In this document: piece by piece, positions 38,786 to 49,866 of the stretch
Layout: each line of letters opens with the position of its first letter
How positions within the stretch are numbered: the first letter of the stretch is position 1
Assembly: GCF_002217795.2 (NCBI RefSeq)
Contig: NZ_AP018823.1
Location: 3,038,001-3,102,000 of the forward strand
Direction of reading: 5' to 3'
Length of the DNA stretch: 64,000 nt
From: Aquitalea magnusonii
GTDB taxonomy: Bacteria; Pseudomonadota; Gammaproteobacteria; Burkholderiales; Chromobacteriaceae
The notes under the pieces: generated by a model
Seen by the model: only the letters and a program-made list of their open reading frames with translations
What the model was told of the DNA's origin: nothing
Databases searched by the model: none
Made by a program: the position numbers and the translations under genes

Positions 38786-40699
38786 ATGAGCGATTTTGGC
38801 GGCATGGAAGAACTGCTACAAGACTTCCTGATGGAATCTACCGATCTGTTGTCTGACGTGGACAACAAGCTGGTGGAACTGGAAAAGCGTCCAGAAGACA
38901 AGGCATTGCTGAACGATATTTTCCGGGGTTTTCACACCATCAAGGGCGGTGCCGGTTTTCTGAACGTGGGACCGATGGTCAATCTATGTCATCGCACGGA
39001 AAACCTGTTTGACAAACTACGTAATGGCGAACTGCACATCACGCCGGAAGTCATGGATGTGATCCTTGACGCCACCGGGATTGTGCGCGACATGTTTGGC
39101 ACCCTGGGCCAGGGCCTGATGGTGGCAGACGCCGATCCGGACGTTCTCAATGCCCTGGATGCAGTACTGTCCGGACAACAGTTGAGCAAGGCTGAAGAGG
39201 CCACCGCGGCTGCACCGGTAGCCGCTGCTCCAGCTCCGGCATCTGCTCCGGCACCTGCTGCGGCAACGGCAAATGGACCGGACTGGAATGCCCTGCATCA
39301 GGCCATTGTCCCCCAGGCTGCCAGCACTGCAGCTGCTGCACCTGCGCCGGCACCGGCACCAACGTCGGCACCGGCAGCAGCCCCGGCCCAGGAACTGATT
39401 ACCGCCGCAGAGCACCTGCCGGCTGTCAAACAGCCCGCCAAACCGGTTGCCAACAAGCAACCCAGCAGCGCAGGCAATAGCAGCGGCCCGCAAGAAAACA
39501 CCATCCGTATTGATACGGTGCGTCTGGACATGGTGCTGAACCTGTCTGGCGAAATCGGCCTGACCAAGAACCGCCTGACCACCTTGCGCACGGAAATCCT
39601 GCAGGGCAATCGTGACGGCAATACCCTGCGTTCGCTGGATGAAGCCATCAGCCAGTTGGACCTGCTGGTGGGCGACCTGCAAAACGCGGTGATGAAAACC
39701 CGCATGCAGCCGATTGGCCGCCTGTTCCAGAAATACCCGCGTTTGGCACGCGACCTGGCCCGCCAGTTGGGCAAGGAAGTCGAACTGGTACTGTCCGGTG
39801 AAGAAACCGAACTGGACAAGACCATGATCGAAGACCTCAACGATCCGCTGGTTCACCTGGTGCGCAATGCCGTTGACCATGGTGTCGAGTCGCCGGAAGA
39901 ACGTATTGCCGCCGGCAAGAAGCCGCAATCGCTGATCCAGCTGACTGCCGAACAGGTGGGCGATCACATCCAGATCGAAATCACCGACGATGGCAAGGGC
40001 ATGAACCCGGACGCCCTGCGTCGCAAGGCTATCGAAAAAGGCCTGATCGATCAGGAAACCGCCAATGGTCTGGATGAGAAGCAATGCCTGCAGCTGATCT
40101 TCATGCCGGGCTTCTCCACCAAGGACCAGATCTCCAGCGTTTCTGGCCGTGGCGTGGGCATGGATGTGGTGCGTACCAATATCCAGAAGCTCAATGGCCG
40201 CATCGACATCAACTCGCTACCGGGCGAAGGCACCCGCATCAGCATTTCGCTGCCGCTGACCCTGGCCATTCTGCCGGTGCTGGTGGTTCGTGCCTGCAAC
40301 CAGCCGTTTGCCGTGCCACTGGCCATGGTGCGCGAAATCATCACCATCGACCCGAACGCCATCCAGGAAGTGTCGGGCAAGCCCACCATCGTGGTGCGTG
40401 ATGAAATTCTGCCACTGCGCACGCTGGCAGGTCTGCTGGGTTGGGAACCCACCCAGAAACCCTACTTCGGCGTACTGATGCAGTCGGCCGAGAAATCCTT
40501 CATCCTCGCCATTGATTCCTTTGTGGGTCGTGACGATGTTGTCATCAAACCGCTGCAGAACATCCGTCCCAAGGGTGTGGCCGGTGCCACCTTGTCTGGC
40601 GACGGTTCGGTGGTTCTGGTACTGGACATGGAAGACTTGCTCAGTTCCAGTGATGGCACCAATGGTCAGGTAAGGACCTCGGAGTTGATTTCCGCATAA
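38786..40699 (+). CDS. cheA: Chemotaxis histidine kinase CheA lacking a P2 domain
   Basis: 637 aa from the ATG at 38786, which has GGGGG seven bases upstream; a GTG two codons earlier is possible. The HPt domain has His50 in FRGFHTIKGGAGFLN. Residues 135-237 are an Ala/Pro-rich linker (APAPASAPAPAAA and similar) with no recognisable P2 CheY-binding domain. Dimerisation, ATPase ([24 protein letters not shown]) and CheW-like domains follow. It phosphorylates CheY in the cheV-cheY-cheZ pathway. It differs in linker and P2 from the cluster 1 kinase, so the two kinases should not be redundant. Confidence 0.96.
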   Translation: MSDFGGMEELLQDFLMESTDLLSDVDNKLVELEKRPEDKALLNDIFRGFHTIKGGAGFLNVGPMVNLCHRTENLFDKLRNGELHITPEVMDVILDATGIVRDMFGTLGQGLMVADADPDVLNALDAVLSGQQLSKAEEATAAAPVAAAPAPASAPAPAAATANGPDWNALHQAIVPQAASTAAAAPAPAPAPTSAPAAAPAQELITAAEHLPAVKQPAKPVANKQPSSAGNSSGPQENTIRIDTVRLDMVLNLSGEIGLTKNRLTTLRTEILQGNRDGNTLRSLDEAISQLDLLVGDLQNAVMKTRMQPIGRLFQKYPRLARDLARQLGKEVELVLSGEETELDKTMIEDLNDPLVHLVRNAVDHGVESPEERIAAGKKPQSLIQLTAEQVGDHIQIEITDDGKGMNPDALRRKAIEKGLIDQETANGLDEKQCLQLIFMPGFSTKDQISSVSGRGVGMDVVRTNIQKLNGRIDINSLPGEGTRISISLPLTLAILPVLVVRACNQPFAVPLAMVREIITIDPNAIQEVSGKPTIVVRDEILPLRTLAGLLGWEPTQKPYFGVLMQSAEKSFILAIDSFVGRDDVVIKPLQNIRPKGVAGATLSGDGSVVLVLDMEDLLSSSDGTNGQVRTSELISA

Positions 40700-40723
40700 A
40701 AAAACCAAAACTGGCAAGCTTTA

Positions 40724-41947
40724 ATGACCACACAAAGCGCCTTCATTGGCCGACAAACGGTTCTGAACCGCAACCAGCAGCTCATCGGGTATGAGCTGCT
40801 TTTTCGTGCAAGCCAGGAAGCAAGCTCGGTTGGCCCCCACAGCGAATTGCAGGCTGATACCGAAGTATTGGTCAATACCCTGAACAATATGGGTACCAGT
40901 TGGCTGATCGGCAACAAGCTGGCCTTCATCAATGTGGGTGAGGCGATGCTGACCAGCGACTTTCTGGAGCTGCTGCCACCACGGCGCGTGATTCTTGATA
41001 TTGCGCCGAACATCAGCCCGTCCAGCGAACTGCTGTCACGCGCCCGTCACCTGCGCTCGCTCGGCTTTGGTATTGCACTGGATGACTTTTCATTCGAAGC
41101 ACAATCGGCAGCGTTTCTGGAGTTCGCCAACTACGTCAAGCTCGACATCCAGAACCGTGATGCCAACCACTTTCAGGTGCTGGCGGCCAGACTGCGCAGC
41201 TACCCGGTCATCCGCATTGCCGAACGGGTAGAAACCCATGAGCAGTACCATCTGTGCAAGGAACTGGGCATGGATGGTTTTCAGGGCTATTACTTTGCCA
41301 GACCGGAAACCCTGTCGGCCAAGGTGATACATCCCACATTCAGCAATGCACTGGAATTGCTCAATTTGCTGCGGATGGATGCCGACCTGCGCCAGGTGGA
41401 GCAGATCCTGAAGCGGGACGTCGCCCTGTCCTACAAGCTGCTACGCTACGTCAACTCTGCCGCAGCCGGGCTTAACACCACCATCAGCTCGTTCTCGCAT
41501 GCGGTCACCGTGCTCGGCTACAAAAAACTCTACCGCTGGCTGACCCTGCTGCTGGTGACGGCATCAGATGATGGACATGCGCCACCGGCACTGCAGAAAA
41601 CCGCGGTAACGCGCGGTCGCTTCATGGAGCTGATGGGAGAGCAATTGGGCCTGAATCATGACGACTGTGACAACCTGTTCATCGTCGGCATGTTCAGCTT
41701 GCTGGATGTCCTGTTTGACATGCCGATGAGCAGCATTCTGGAACATCTGCAATTGCCAAGCGGCATCATCGCCGCCCTATCCGAACATAAAGGCCAGATG
41801 GGCAAACTGCTACAACTGGCCAAGACCTGCGAAGATGGGCAGTTGAATGGTGTGGCCGAATTGTGCTCCCAACTGCAGCTAAGCGCACAGCAGTTGAACC
41901 AGGCCCATGTTGCGGCACTCGCCTGGGTGGAGGATCTGGGCTTATAA
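40724..41947 (+). CDS. EAL-like plus HDOD signalling protein
   Basis: 407 aa. An EAL-fold domain (about 1-205) with YELLFRA in place of EAL and a retained GIALDDFSF segment is followed by an HDOD domain (about 206-390) with LSYKLLRYVNSAAAGL. The missing glutamate suggests that it does not hydrolyse c-di-GMP. The CdgJ family with this EAL-HDOD layout acts as a regulator, for example of motility. It is in the cheA operon by position (24-base gap), so a link from chemotaxis to lifestyle or motility is likely. Confidence 0.9.
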   Translation: MTTQSAFIGRQTVLNRNQQLIGYELLFRASQEASSVGPHSELQADTEVLVNTLNNMGTSWLIGNKLAFINVGEAMLTSDFLELLPPRRVILDIAPNISPSSELLSRARHLRSLGFGIALDDFSFEAQSAAFLEFANYVKLDIQNRDANHFQVLAARLRSYPVIRIAERVETHEQYHLCKELGMDGFQGYYFARPETLSAKVIHPTFSNALELLNLLRMDADLRQVEQILKRDVALSYKLLRYVNSAAAGLNTTISSFSHAVTVLGYKKLYRWLTLLLVTASDDGHAPPALQKTAVTRGRFMELMGEQLGLNHDDCDNLFIVGMFSLLDVLFDMPMSSILEHLQLPSGIIAALSEHKGQMGKLLQLAKTCEDGQLNGVAELCSQLQLSAQQLNQAHVAALAWVEDLGL

Positions 41948-41979
41948 TTGCCAGCCCTTCAGCCGGTCACCATGTCTCG

Positions 41980-42648
41980 ATGAAACTGTTAGCCATAGAC
42001 ACCTCCAGCAGTTATTTGTCCCTTGCCTTAAGCATGGACGGGGAAGTGCACGCCTTTCACGAGGAAATGGGCCAGAAACATGCAGAACGCACGCTGCCCG
42101 AAATCGGCCGCCTGTTACAGCAGGCGGACATCGGACTGCGCCAACTGGATGCCATCATCTTTGGCCAGGGGCCAGGCTCGTTTACCGGACTGCGCATTGC
42201 CTGCGGCCTAGCACAAGGTCTGGCTTTTTCTGCTGAGCTGCCGGTTATCGCTATTCCCACGCTGGATGCCGTTGCGCATCAAAGCGGCGCCGAGCGGGTC
42301 ATGGTTTGCCTGGATGCACGCATGCAGCAGGTGTACTGCGCAAGCTACCAAACCACCCCCCACTGGCAGCGACTGGGACCAATCACCTTGCAAGACCCAC
42401 AAGATGTCAGCCTGCCTGACGGTATCACCTTGCTGGCAGGCGATGGCTTTAGCAATTACCCTGCCCTGTTGCAGCAACAGCGTGACAGCACCCGCCATAC
42501 CGGCGTGCTGCGTGCCGATGCGCGGGCCTATATCGAACTGGCACAAACCGGGCGCTATGCACAGCAGCACCCACGTGAGGCCGAACTGCTTTACGTCCGT
42601 AACAAAGTGGCGTTGACATCGCTTGAACAGCAGGCTCTCAAGGGATGA
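41980..42648 (+). CDS. tsaB: tRNA t6A threonylcarbamoyl-adenosine biosynthesis protein TsaB
   Basis: 222 aa from the ATG at 41980 (MKLLAIDTSSSYLSLAL), an ASKHA-fold protein; the open frame upstream to 41863 is not coding. The family signature is GQGPGSFTGLRIACGLAQGLA (residues 62-81 region). It works with TsaC, TsaD and TsaE to make t6A37 of ANN-decoding tRNAs. It is the first gene of tsaB-rimI-udg, with a four-base overlap to rimI. Lack of a catalytic site is normal, since TsaB is a scaffold. Confidence 0.95.
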   Translation: MKLLAIDTSSSYLSLALSMDGEVHAFHEEMGQKHAERTLPEIGRLLQQADIGLRQLDAIIFGQGPGSFTGLRIACGLAQGLAFSAELPVIAIPTLDAVAHQSGAERVMVCLDARMQQVYCASYQTTPHWQRLGPITLQDPQDVSLPDGITLLAGDGFSNYPALLQQQRDSTRHTGVLRADARAYIELAQTGRYAQQHPREAELLYVRNKVALTSLEQQALKG

Positions 42649-43082
42649 ACCGGGTCAGCCGCTACCAGCCCGAAAGCGCCCAAGCCCTGGCCGAACGTGA
42701 AGCCACCGCCACCCCGTATGGCTGGAGTACACGTAATTATCAGGATTCCATCGACGCCGCACATATCTTTTATCGGCTGGAACAGGGCAGCAGCGGCACT
42801 GCCGTGGTCATGCCACTGCTGGATGAAGCCGAACTGCTGAATATCTTCATTACCGCCGAGCAACAGGGACAAGGACTGGGTCAAGCTTTGCTATCCGGTC
42901 TGATGGCGGACCTGAAACAGCACGGTTATCAGCGGCTCTTTCTGGAGGTGCGTGCCAGTAATGCGCCTGCCATCAGGCTCTACCAACGCAGTGGTTTTCA
43001 GGCAAGCGGCCTGCGCAAAAACTACTACCCATCTGGCACGGGTGAACGTGAACATGCCATCCTGATGGAGGCCATCCTGTGA
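42645..43082 (+). CDS. rimI: Ribosomal protein S18 N-alanine acetyltransferase
   Basis: 145 aa GNAT acetyltransferase. The acetyl-CoA loop EQQGQGLGQALL (Q-xx-G-x-G/A) and the LEVRASNAPAIRLYQRSGFQ segment are typical of RimI. It acetylates the N-terminus of ribosomal protein S18. The ATG overlaps tsaB by four bases, a common operon arrangement. The C-terminus overlaps the next gene (udg) by four bases, so all three are translationally coupled. Confidence 0.93.
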   Translation: MNRVSRYQPESAQALAEREATATPYGWSTRNYQDSIDAAHIFYRLEQGSSGTAVVMPLLDEAELLNIFITAEQQGQGLGQALLSGLMADLKQHGYQRLFLEVRASNAPAIRLYQRSGFQASGLRKNYYPSGTGEREHAILMEAIL

Positions 43083-43960
43083 GCAGAAGCCATTTTGTAC
43101 AGCACGCGATGGGCCTTGGGCCGCAATGGCAGGCGCGTGATGGATGGTTTGAACAGCATCCGGCAGAACTGGAAAGACAGGCCATCCTGCACTCCCGGCA
43201 ACAACAGTCGCTGGCAAGCGAAGCCAGCGCCGCTGCGCAACCACCGCAACAAGCAGTGGCAGCGCAAGCAAGCCCAGTACCGTCGTACAGCAACCAGCAG
43301 CCTGAGCACAGCGCTCCGCTCGCAGCAGCGCTCCATCTGCCTTCTGACAGCGCACGTATTAGCGTTACGCCCTCCCCCAACGTGGAGGAGGCACTACTAG
43401 GCTGGGAGCAACTGGAAGAAACCGTCGCCAACTGCCAGCGCTGCCAGTTGTGCAATACACGCACCCAGACCGTATTCGCCAGAGGCAACCCGCAGGCACG
43501 CTGGATGCTGATTGGCGAGGCACCAGGCGAACACGAGGACAGGCAAGGCGAACCCTTTGTCGGCAAGGCCGGCCAACTGCTGGACAATATGCTGGCAGCC
43601 GCCGGGCTGGATCGTGACCGCGACGTGTACATTGCCAATGTGCTCAAATGTCGCCCACCGGGCAACCGCAATCCAGCCCCTGAGGAAATTCTCGCCTGCC
43701 AGACTTATCTGCAACAGCAGATTCGCCATGTCCAGCCCACCCTGATCCTGGCATTGGGACGTTTTGCCGTACAAACGCTGCTGCAAACCGAACAGAGCAT
43801 AGGCCGTCTGCGTGGTCAGTTGCATCAATATCAGGGCATCCCGCTGATCGCCACCTATCACCCAGCCTATCTGCTGCGCAACTTGCCGGACAAGGCCAAG
43901 GCCTGGCAGGACATGGTGCTGGCCAAGCAACACTTTGCCCGCCTCAGTCAGCCAGCCTGA
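43079..43960 (+). CDS. udg: Family 4 uracil-DNA glycosylase (iron-sulfur type)
   Basis: 293 aa with a GTG start. The catalytic domain starts near residue 110 after a Gln/Ala/Ser-rich N-terminal stretch. The pattern CQRCQLCNTRTQTVFARG provides two cysteine ligands for a [4Fe-4S] cluster; NVLKCRPPGNR gives the third, with the fourth in ILACQTYL. GEAPGEHEDRQGEPFVGKAGQLLD is the uracil-pocket motif, and TYHPAYLLR is the DNA-binding motif. It removes uracil from DNA. The extended N-terminus is characteristic of the Neisseriales and Burkholderiales homologues. Confidence 0.94.
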   Translation: MSRSHFVQHAMGLGPQWQARDGWFEQHPAELERQAILHSRQQQSLASEASAAAQPPQQAVAAQASPVPSYSNQQPEHSAPLAAALHLPSDSARISVTPSPNVEEALLGWEQLEETVANCQRCQLCNTRTQTVFARGNPQARWMLIGEAPGEHEDRQGEPFVGKAGQLLDNMLAAAGLDRDRDVYIANVLKCRPPGNRNPAPEEILACQTYLQQQIRHVQPTLILALGRFAVQTLLQTEQSIGRLRGQLHQYQGIPLIATYHPAYLLRNLPDKAKAWQDMVLAKQHFARLSQPA

Positions 43961-43972
43961 TTTGTAAAGGCT

Positions 43973-44686
43973 TCAGCCATACACGCCACGCAACCAGCGC
44001 TGATAAATGACATCCGCCTGGGCATGACTTTGCGCCATGCCCATCTCCAGCGAGGCAGCAATGCCTTCGGCAGACATGACACTGGGCAAATCGTGTGCAT
44101 CGATTTCCTGATAGCCCACTTGCAGCCACTGGCGAATCATCTCCACTTTCACTTCGCAATGAAACTGCATGCCCAGGTGCTTGCCGCCATACAAAAATGC
44201 CTGATTGCGACAATAGGGACTGCTGACCAGCAAGCTGGCCCCCTCAGGCAAGGCAAAGGTATCGCTATGCCACTGAAAAACACGCAAGGGCGAGCACTCG
44301 CCAAACCACGCCCGCGCCAAGGTACCTGGCTCTGTCTGCAAGTCGATCCAGCCGATTTCCGGGATATCCGCCTTGACCACGCGCGCACCAAGCGCCCGCG
44401 CCAATAGCTGGCCACCAAGGCAGTGCCCAATCACGGGCACATCCGCCGCAATTGCCCGCTGTAAAAAAGCAATCTCCGGCAGGATCCAGTCATGCAGCGC
44501 TTCATCGTTCACGCTCATCGGCCCACCAAAACTGGCGACACCGGCATAAAGCGACACATCCTCGGGCAAGGTATCACCGGCATACACCTGAAATACACGC
44601 GAAGGAATGGCCTGCCGGTTAAGATAATCGAGAAAATACTCCGGACCATCCAGCGATACATGTTGAATGATGGCAATCGGCTTCAT
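43973..44686 (-). CDS. Class I glutamine amidotransferase (GMP synthase-like)
   Basis: 237 aa with a GAGGGAAC ribosome binding site. The nucleophile motif GHCLGGQLLA and the histidine region MQFHCEV (near residue 170) identify a class I glutamine amidotransferase fold that stands alone, like gamma-glutamyl hydrolase-type proteins or glutamine-dependent regulators. The partner synthetase is not in the window. The gene faces udg convergently with 12 bases between. Confidence 0.88.
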   Translation of the reverse strand: MKPIAIIQHVSLDGPEYFLDYLNRQAIPSRVFQVYAGDTLPEDVSLYAGVASFGGPMSVNDEALHDWILPEIAFLQRAIAADVPVIGHCLGGQLLARALGARVVKADIPEIGWIDLQTEPGTLARAWFGECSPLRVFQWHSDTFALPEGASLLVSSPYCRNQAFLYGGKHLGMQFHCEVKVEMIRQWLQVGYQEIDAHDLPSVMSAEGIAASLEMGMAQSHAQADVIYQRWLRGVYG

Positions 44687-44862
44687 AACGTTCCCTCATG
44701 TTCATCCTGGCACTCGACCGCACAAAGATGATCACAAAAAAATCAAAAAAGCCAATATAGACTAATTAATGGAGAAAATTAACTAATAATTGATCAAATA
44801 ATCAGAAGCCACCAAAACTGGCAGACAGGAGCAGCACCGTGCTCAGGCGGGAAACAGACAAT

Positions 44863-44893
44863 AAAAAACCCTTCTCCGTGCACCAGAGAAGGG
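44863..44893 (-). terminator. Rho-independent terminator of rpmB-rpmG
   Basis: 8-bp stem CCCTTCTC/GAGAAGGG (44869-44876, 44886-44893) followed on the minus strand by T6. It lies 27 bases past the rpmG stop. Confidence 0.9.
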
Positions 44894-44919
44894 CTCTTCG
44901 ACGTTACTGAAAATCAAGC

Positions 44920-45075
44920 TTACTTCAGCTTGGTTTCCTTGTAGATAACGTGTTTGCGGGCAACGGGATCAAATTTTTTGATCTCCATTTTTTCCGGCAT
45001 TGTGCGCTTGTTCTTCGTAGTAGTGTAGAAGTGGCCAGTGCCGGCGGTGGATTCAAGCTTGATTTTATCGCGCAT
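44920..45075 (-). CDS. rpmG: 50S ribosomal protein L33
   Basis: 51 aa, basic. The protein begins [20 protein letters not shown] and ends in [10 protein letters not shown], the standard L33 of proteobacteria. The conserved FYTTTKNKR motif and the [10 protein letters not shown] segment confirm it. This form lacks the zinc-binding CxxC pair of the other L33 type. The start is behind AGGT. It follows rpmB with a 34-base gap, and both end at the terminator at 44863. A small gene, easy to miss. Confidence 0.96.
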   Translation of the reverse strand: MRDKIKLESTAGTGHFYTTTKNKRTMPEKMEIKKFDPVARKHVIYKETKLK

Positions 45076-45109
45076 TGTATTACCTATCTGTCGCTATCTA
45101 GAGGACCGC

Positions 45110-45343
45110 TTAGATCTCGCCACGAGCGCGCAGATCAGCCAGCACTACATCGATACCAACTTTATCGATAGTACGCAGTGCAGCATTGGATACGCGCAGG
45201 CGCACCCAGCGGTTTTCGCTTTCTACCCAGAACTTGCGGTACTGCAAGTTCGGCAGGAAACGACGTTTCGTCTTGTTGTTGGCGTGGGAAACATTGTTCC
45301 CGGTCATCGGACGTTTGCCGGTGACTTTGCAAACACGCGCCAT
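45110..45343 (-). CDS. rpmB: 50S ribosomal protein L28
   Basis: 77 aa. [27 protein letters not shown] is the invariant start of L28 (first part of the conserved [14 protein letters not shown] motif). The ATG follows GGGAGTG. It is a 50S subunit protein made together with L33 in an rpmB-rpmG pair, which is the usual arrangement. Promoter signals should lie in the 268-base gap to the divergent pyrG. Confidence 0.97.
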   Translation of the reverse strand: MARVCKVTGKRPMTGNNVSHANNKTKRRFLPNLQYRKFWVESENRWVRLRVSNAALRTIDKVGIDVVLADLRARGEI

Positions 45344-45599
45344 GTTAACACTCCCAAAACCGGTAAAAGCTGGCTTTATACCATGAAAAAAGCCAGCGAT
45401 TCAAGCATGATGCGCACTTTCCGTAGAAAGCACGATCTCGTATATGAAACAGTCGGGGCGCATTGTAACGGAATTACCACAAACTGGCGAGTACAAGCTG
45501 AGAAGAGACTGCACAAGTGTTGCATTCATTGTTGCAACAAGGGCTGCCATGGCGGTTCAAATCCAAGCGATTTCAGGTTAAAATCCCGGATTCCCATAG

Positions 45600-47252
<1,653 letters not shown>

Positions 47253-47254
47253 GC

Positions 47255-48106
47255 ATGAAACTGTGCGGATTCGAAGTCGGCCTGAACCAGCCCCTGTTCC
47301 TGATTGCAGGTCCCTGCGTCATCGAAAGCGAACAGATGGCACTGGATACCGCCGGTCAGCTGAAGGAAATCACCAGCGAACTGGGCATCAACTTCATCTA
47401 CAAGTCGAGCTACGACAAGGCCAACCGGTCTTCCGGCAGCTCCTTCCGCGGCTTCGGCATTGATGAAGGCCTGCGCATCCTGGACGAAGTAAAGCGTCAG
47501 ATCGGCGTTCCGGTCTTGACCGATGTGCATGCAGAGAGTGAAATCGCCCAAGTCGCCAGCGTGGTGGATGTGCTGCAGACGCCGGCCTTCCTGTGCCGTC
47601 AGACTGACTTCATCCGCGCCGTGGCCCAATGTGGCAAGCCGGTCAACATCAAGAAGGGGCAGTTTCTTGCGCCGGGCGACATGAAGAATGTCATCGACAA
47701 GGCGCGCGCCGCTGCACTGGAAGCCGGTTTGCCAGAGGACAGTTTCATGGCTTGCGAGCGCGGCGTATCGTTCGGCTACAACAATCTGGTATCCGACATG
47801 CGCTCGCTGATGATCATGCGTGAAACGGCCTGCCCGGTGGTCTACGACGCCACACATTCGGTGCAACTGCCAGGCGGCCAGGGCAGCTCGTCCGGCGGAC
47901 AGCGTGAATTCGTACCGGTTCTGGCCCGTGCCGCAGTTGCTGCCGGCATTGCCGGTATCTTTATGGAAACCCACCCCAATCCGGCCTGCGCCATGTCGGA
48001 TGGCCCGAACGCCTGGCCGCTGGGTCGCATGAAGGAACTGCTGGCCACACTGCAGCAACTGGACAGCCTGGTGAAACAGAGCAGTTGGCCCGAGCACACT
48101 CTCTGA
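47255..48106 (+). CDS. kdsA: 3-deoxy-8-phosphooctulonate synthase (metal-dependent class)
   Basis: 283 aa. It joins arabinose 5-phosphate and PEP to form KDO-8-phosphate for lipopolysaccharide. The segment [13 protein letters not shown] puts a cysteine (Cys21) at the metal-ligand position, and [12 protein letters not shown] matches Aquifex-type class II enzymes. Neisseria and E. coli carry Asn there and need no metal. The other usual segments ([36 protein letters not shown]) are present. It lies in the pyrG-kdsA-eno operon. Confidence 0.96.
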   Translation: MKLCGFEVGLNQPLFLIAGPCVIESEQMALDTAGQLKEITSELGINFIYKSSYDKANRSSGSSFRGFGIDEGLRILDEVKRQIGVPVLTDVHAESEIAQVASVVDVLQTPAFLCRQTDFIRAVAQCGKPVNIKKGQFLAPGDMKNVIDKARAAALEAGLPEDSFMACERGVSFGYNNLVSDMRSLMIMRETACPVVYDATHSVQLPGGQGSSSGGQREFVPVLARAAVAAGIAGIFMETHPNPACAMSDGPNAWPLGRMKELLATLQQLDSLVKQSSWPEHTL

Positions 48107-48144
48107 GTCTTCTGCAGCCCGCGTTGTGGTAGCAAGCATATATC

Positions 48145-48164
48145 GGCCAGCCAGCAGGCTGGCC
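48145..48164. repeat. Stem-loop between kdsA and eno
   Basis: Perfect 8-bp stem GGCCAGCC/GGCTGGCC with an AGCA loop and no T run. It may process or stabilise the operon mRNA, and is too short to end transcription. Confidence 0.6.
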
Positions 48165-48181
48165 GGCAGTGATACGGTTAA

Positions 48182-49492
<1,311 letters not shown>

Positions 49493-49499
49493 GCTCACC

Positions 49500-49790
49500 A
49501 TGCGCTGGCTGACCCTGACTCTGGTAACCCTGCTGATCGCCTTGCAATGGCCCTTGTGGTTTGGCAAGGGGAGCTGGCTCAGGGTCTGGCAGCTGGACAA
49601 GCAATTGCAGGAACAGCGGGCTGTCACGCAAAAGCTGATAGCCCGCAATGCGGCCCTGGATGCAGAAGTACGTGATCTGAAGCAAGGAACTGACGCAATT
49701 GAAGAGAGAGCGCGTAACGAACTTGGTATGATCCGCAACGGCGAGGTATTTTTTCAATTACTGGATCCGGCTACCGCGACAAAACATTGA
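49500..49790 (+). CDS. ftsB: Cell division protein FtsB
   Basis: 96 aa. One N-terminal transmembrane helix (about 3-20) is followed by a coiled coil (about 30-65) and the family tail [19 protein letters not shown]. It links FtsL and FtsQ at the divisome in the inner membrane. Its seven-base distance from eno is standard in proteobacteria, so co-transcription with eno is likely. A divergence in control toward the following diguanylate cyclase gene cannot be seen. Confidence 0.95.
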   Translation: MRWLTLTLVTLLIALQWPLWFGKGSWLRVWQLDKQLQEQRAVTQKLIARNAALDAEVRDLKQGTDAIEERARNELGMIRNGEVFFQLLDPATATKH

Positions 49791-49866
49791 CTAAGCCAGT
49801 CCAAAACTTCGCCCTCCTGAACTAAGAATAACTATGGCTGGCTATAAAACTTCCAGGGTTTGGTCA

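Noticed and set aside
23904..41947. Chance that the signalling island is a prophage or imported island
   Set aside because: No integrase, tRNA or direct-repeat boundary, and codon use looks like the neighbours.
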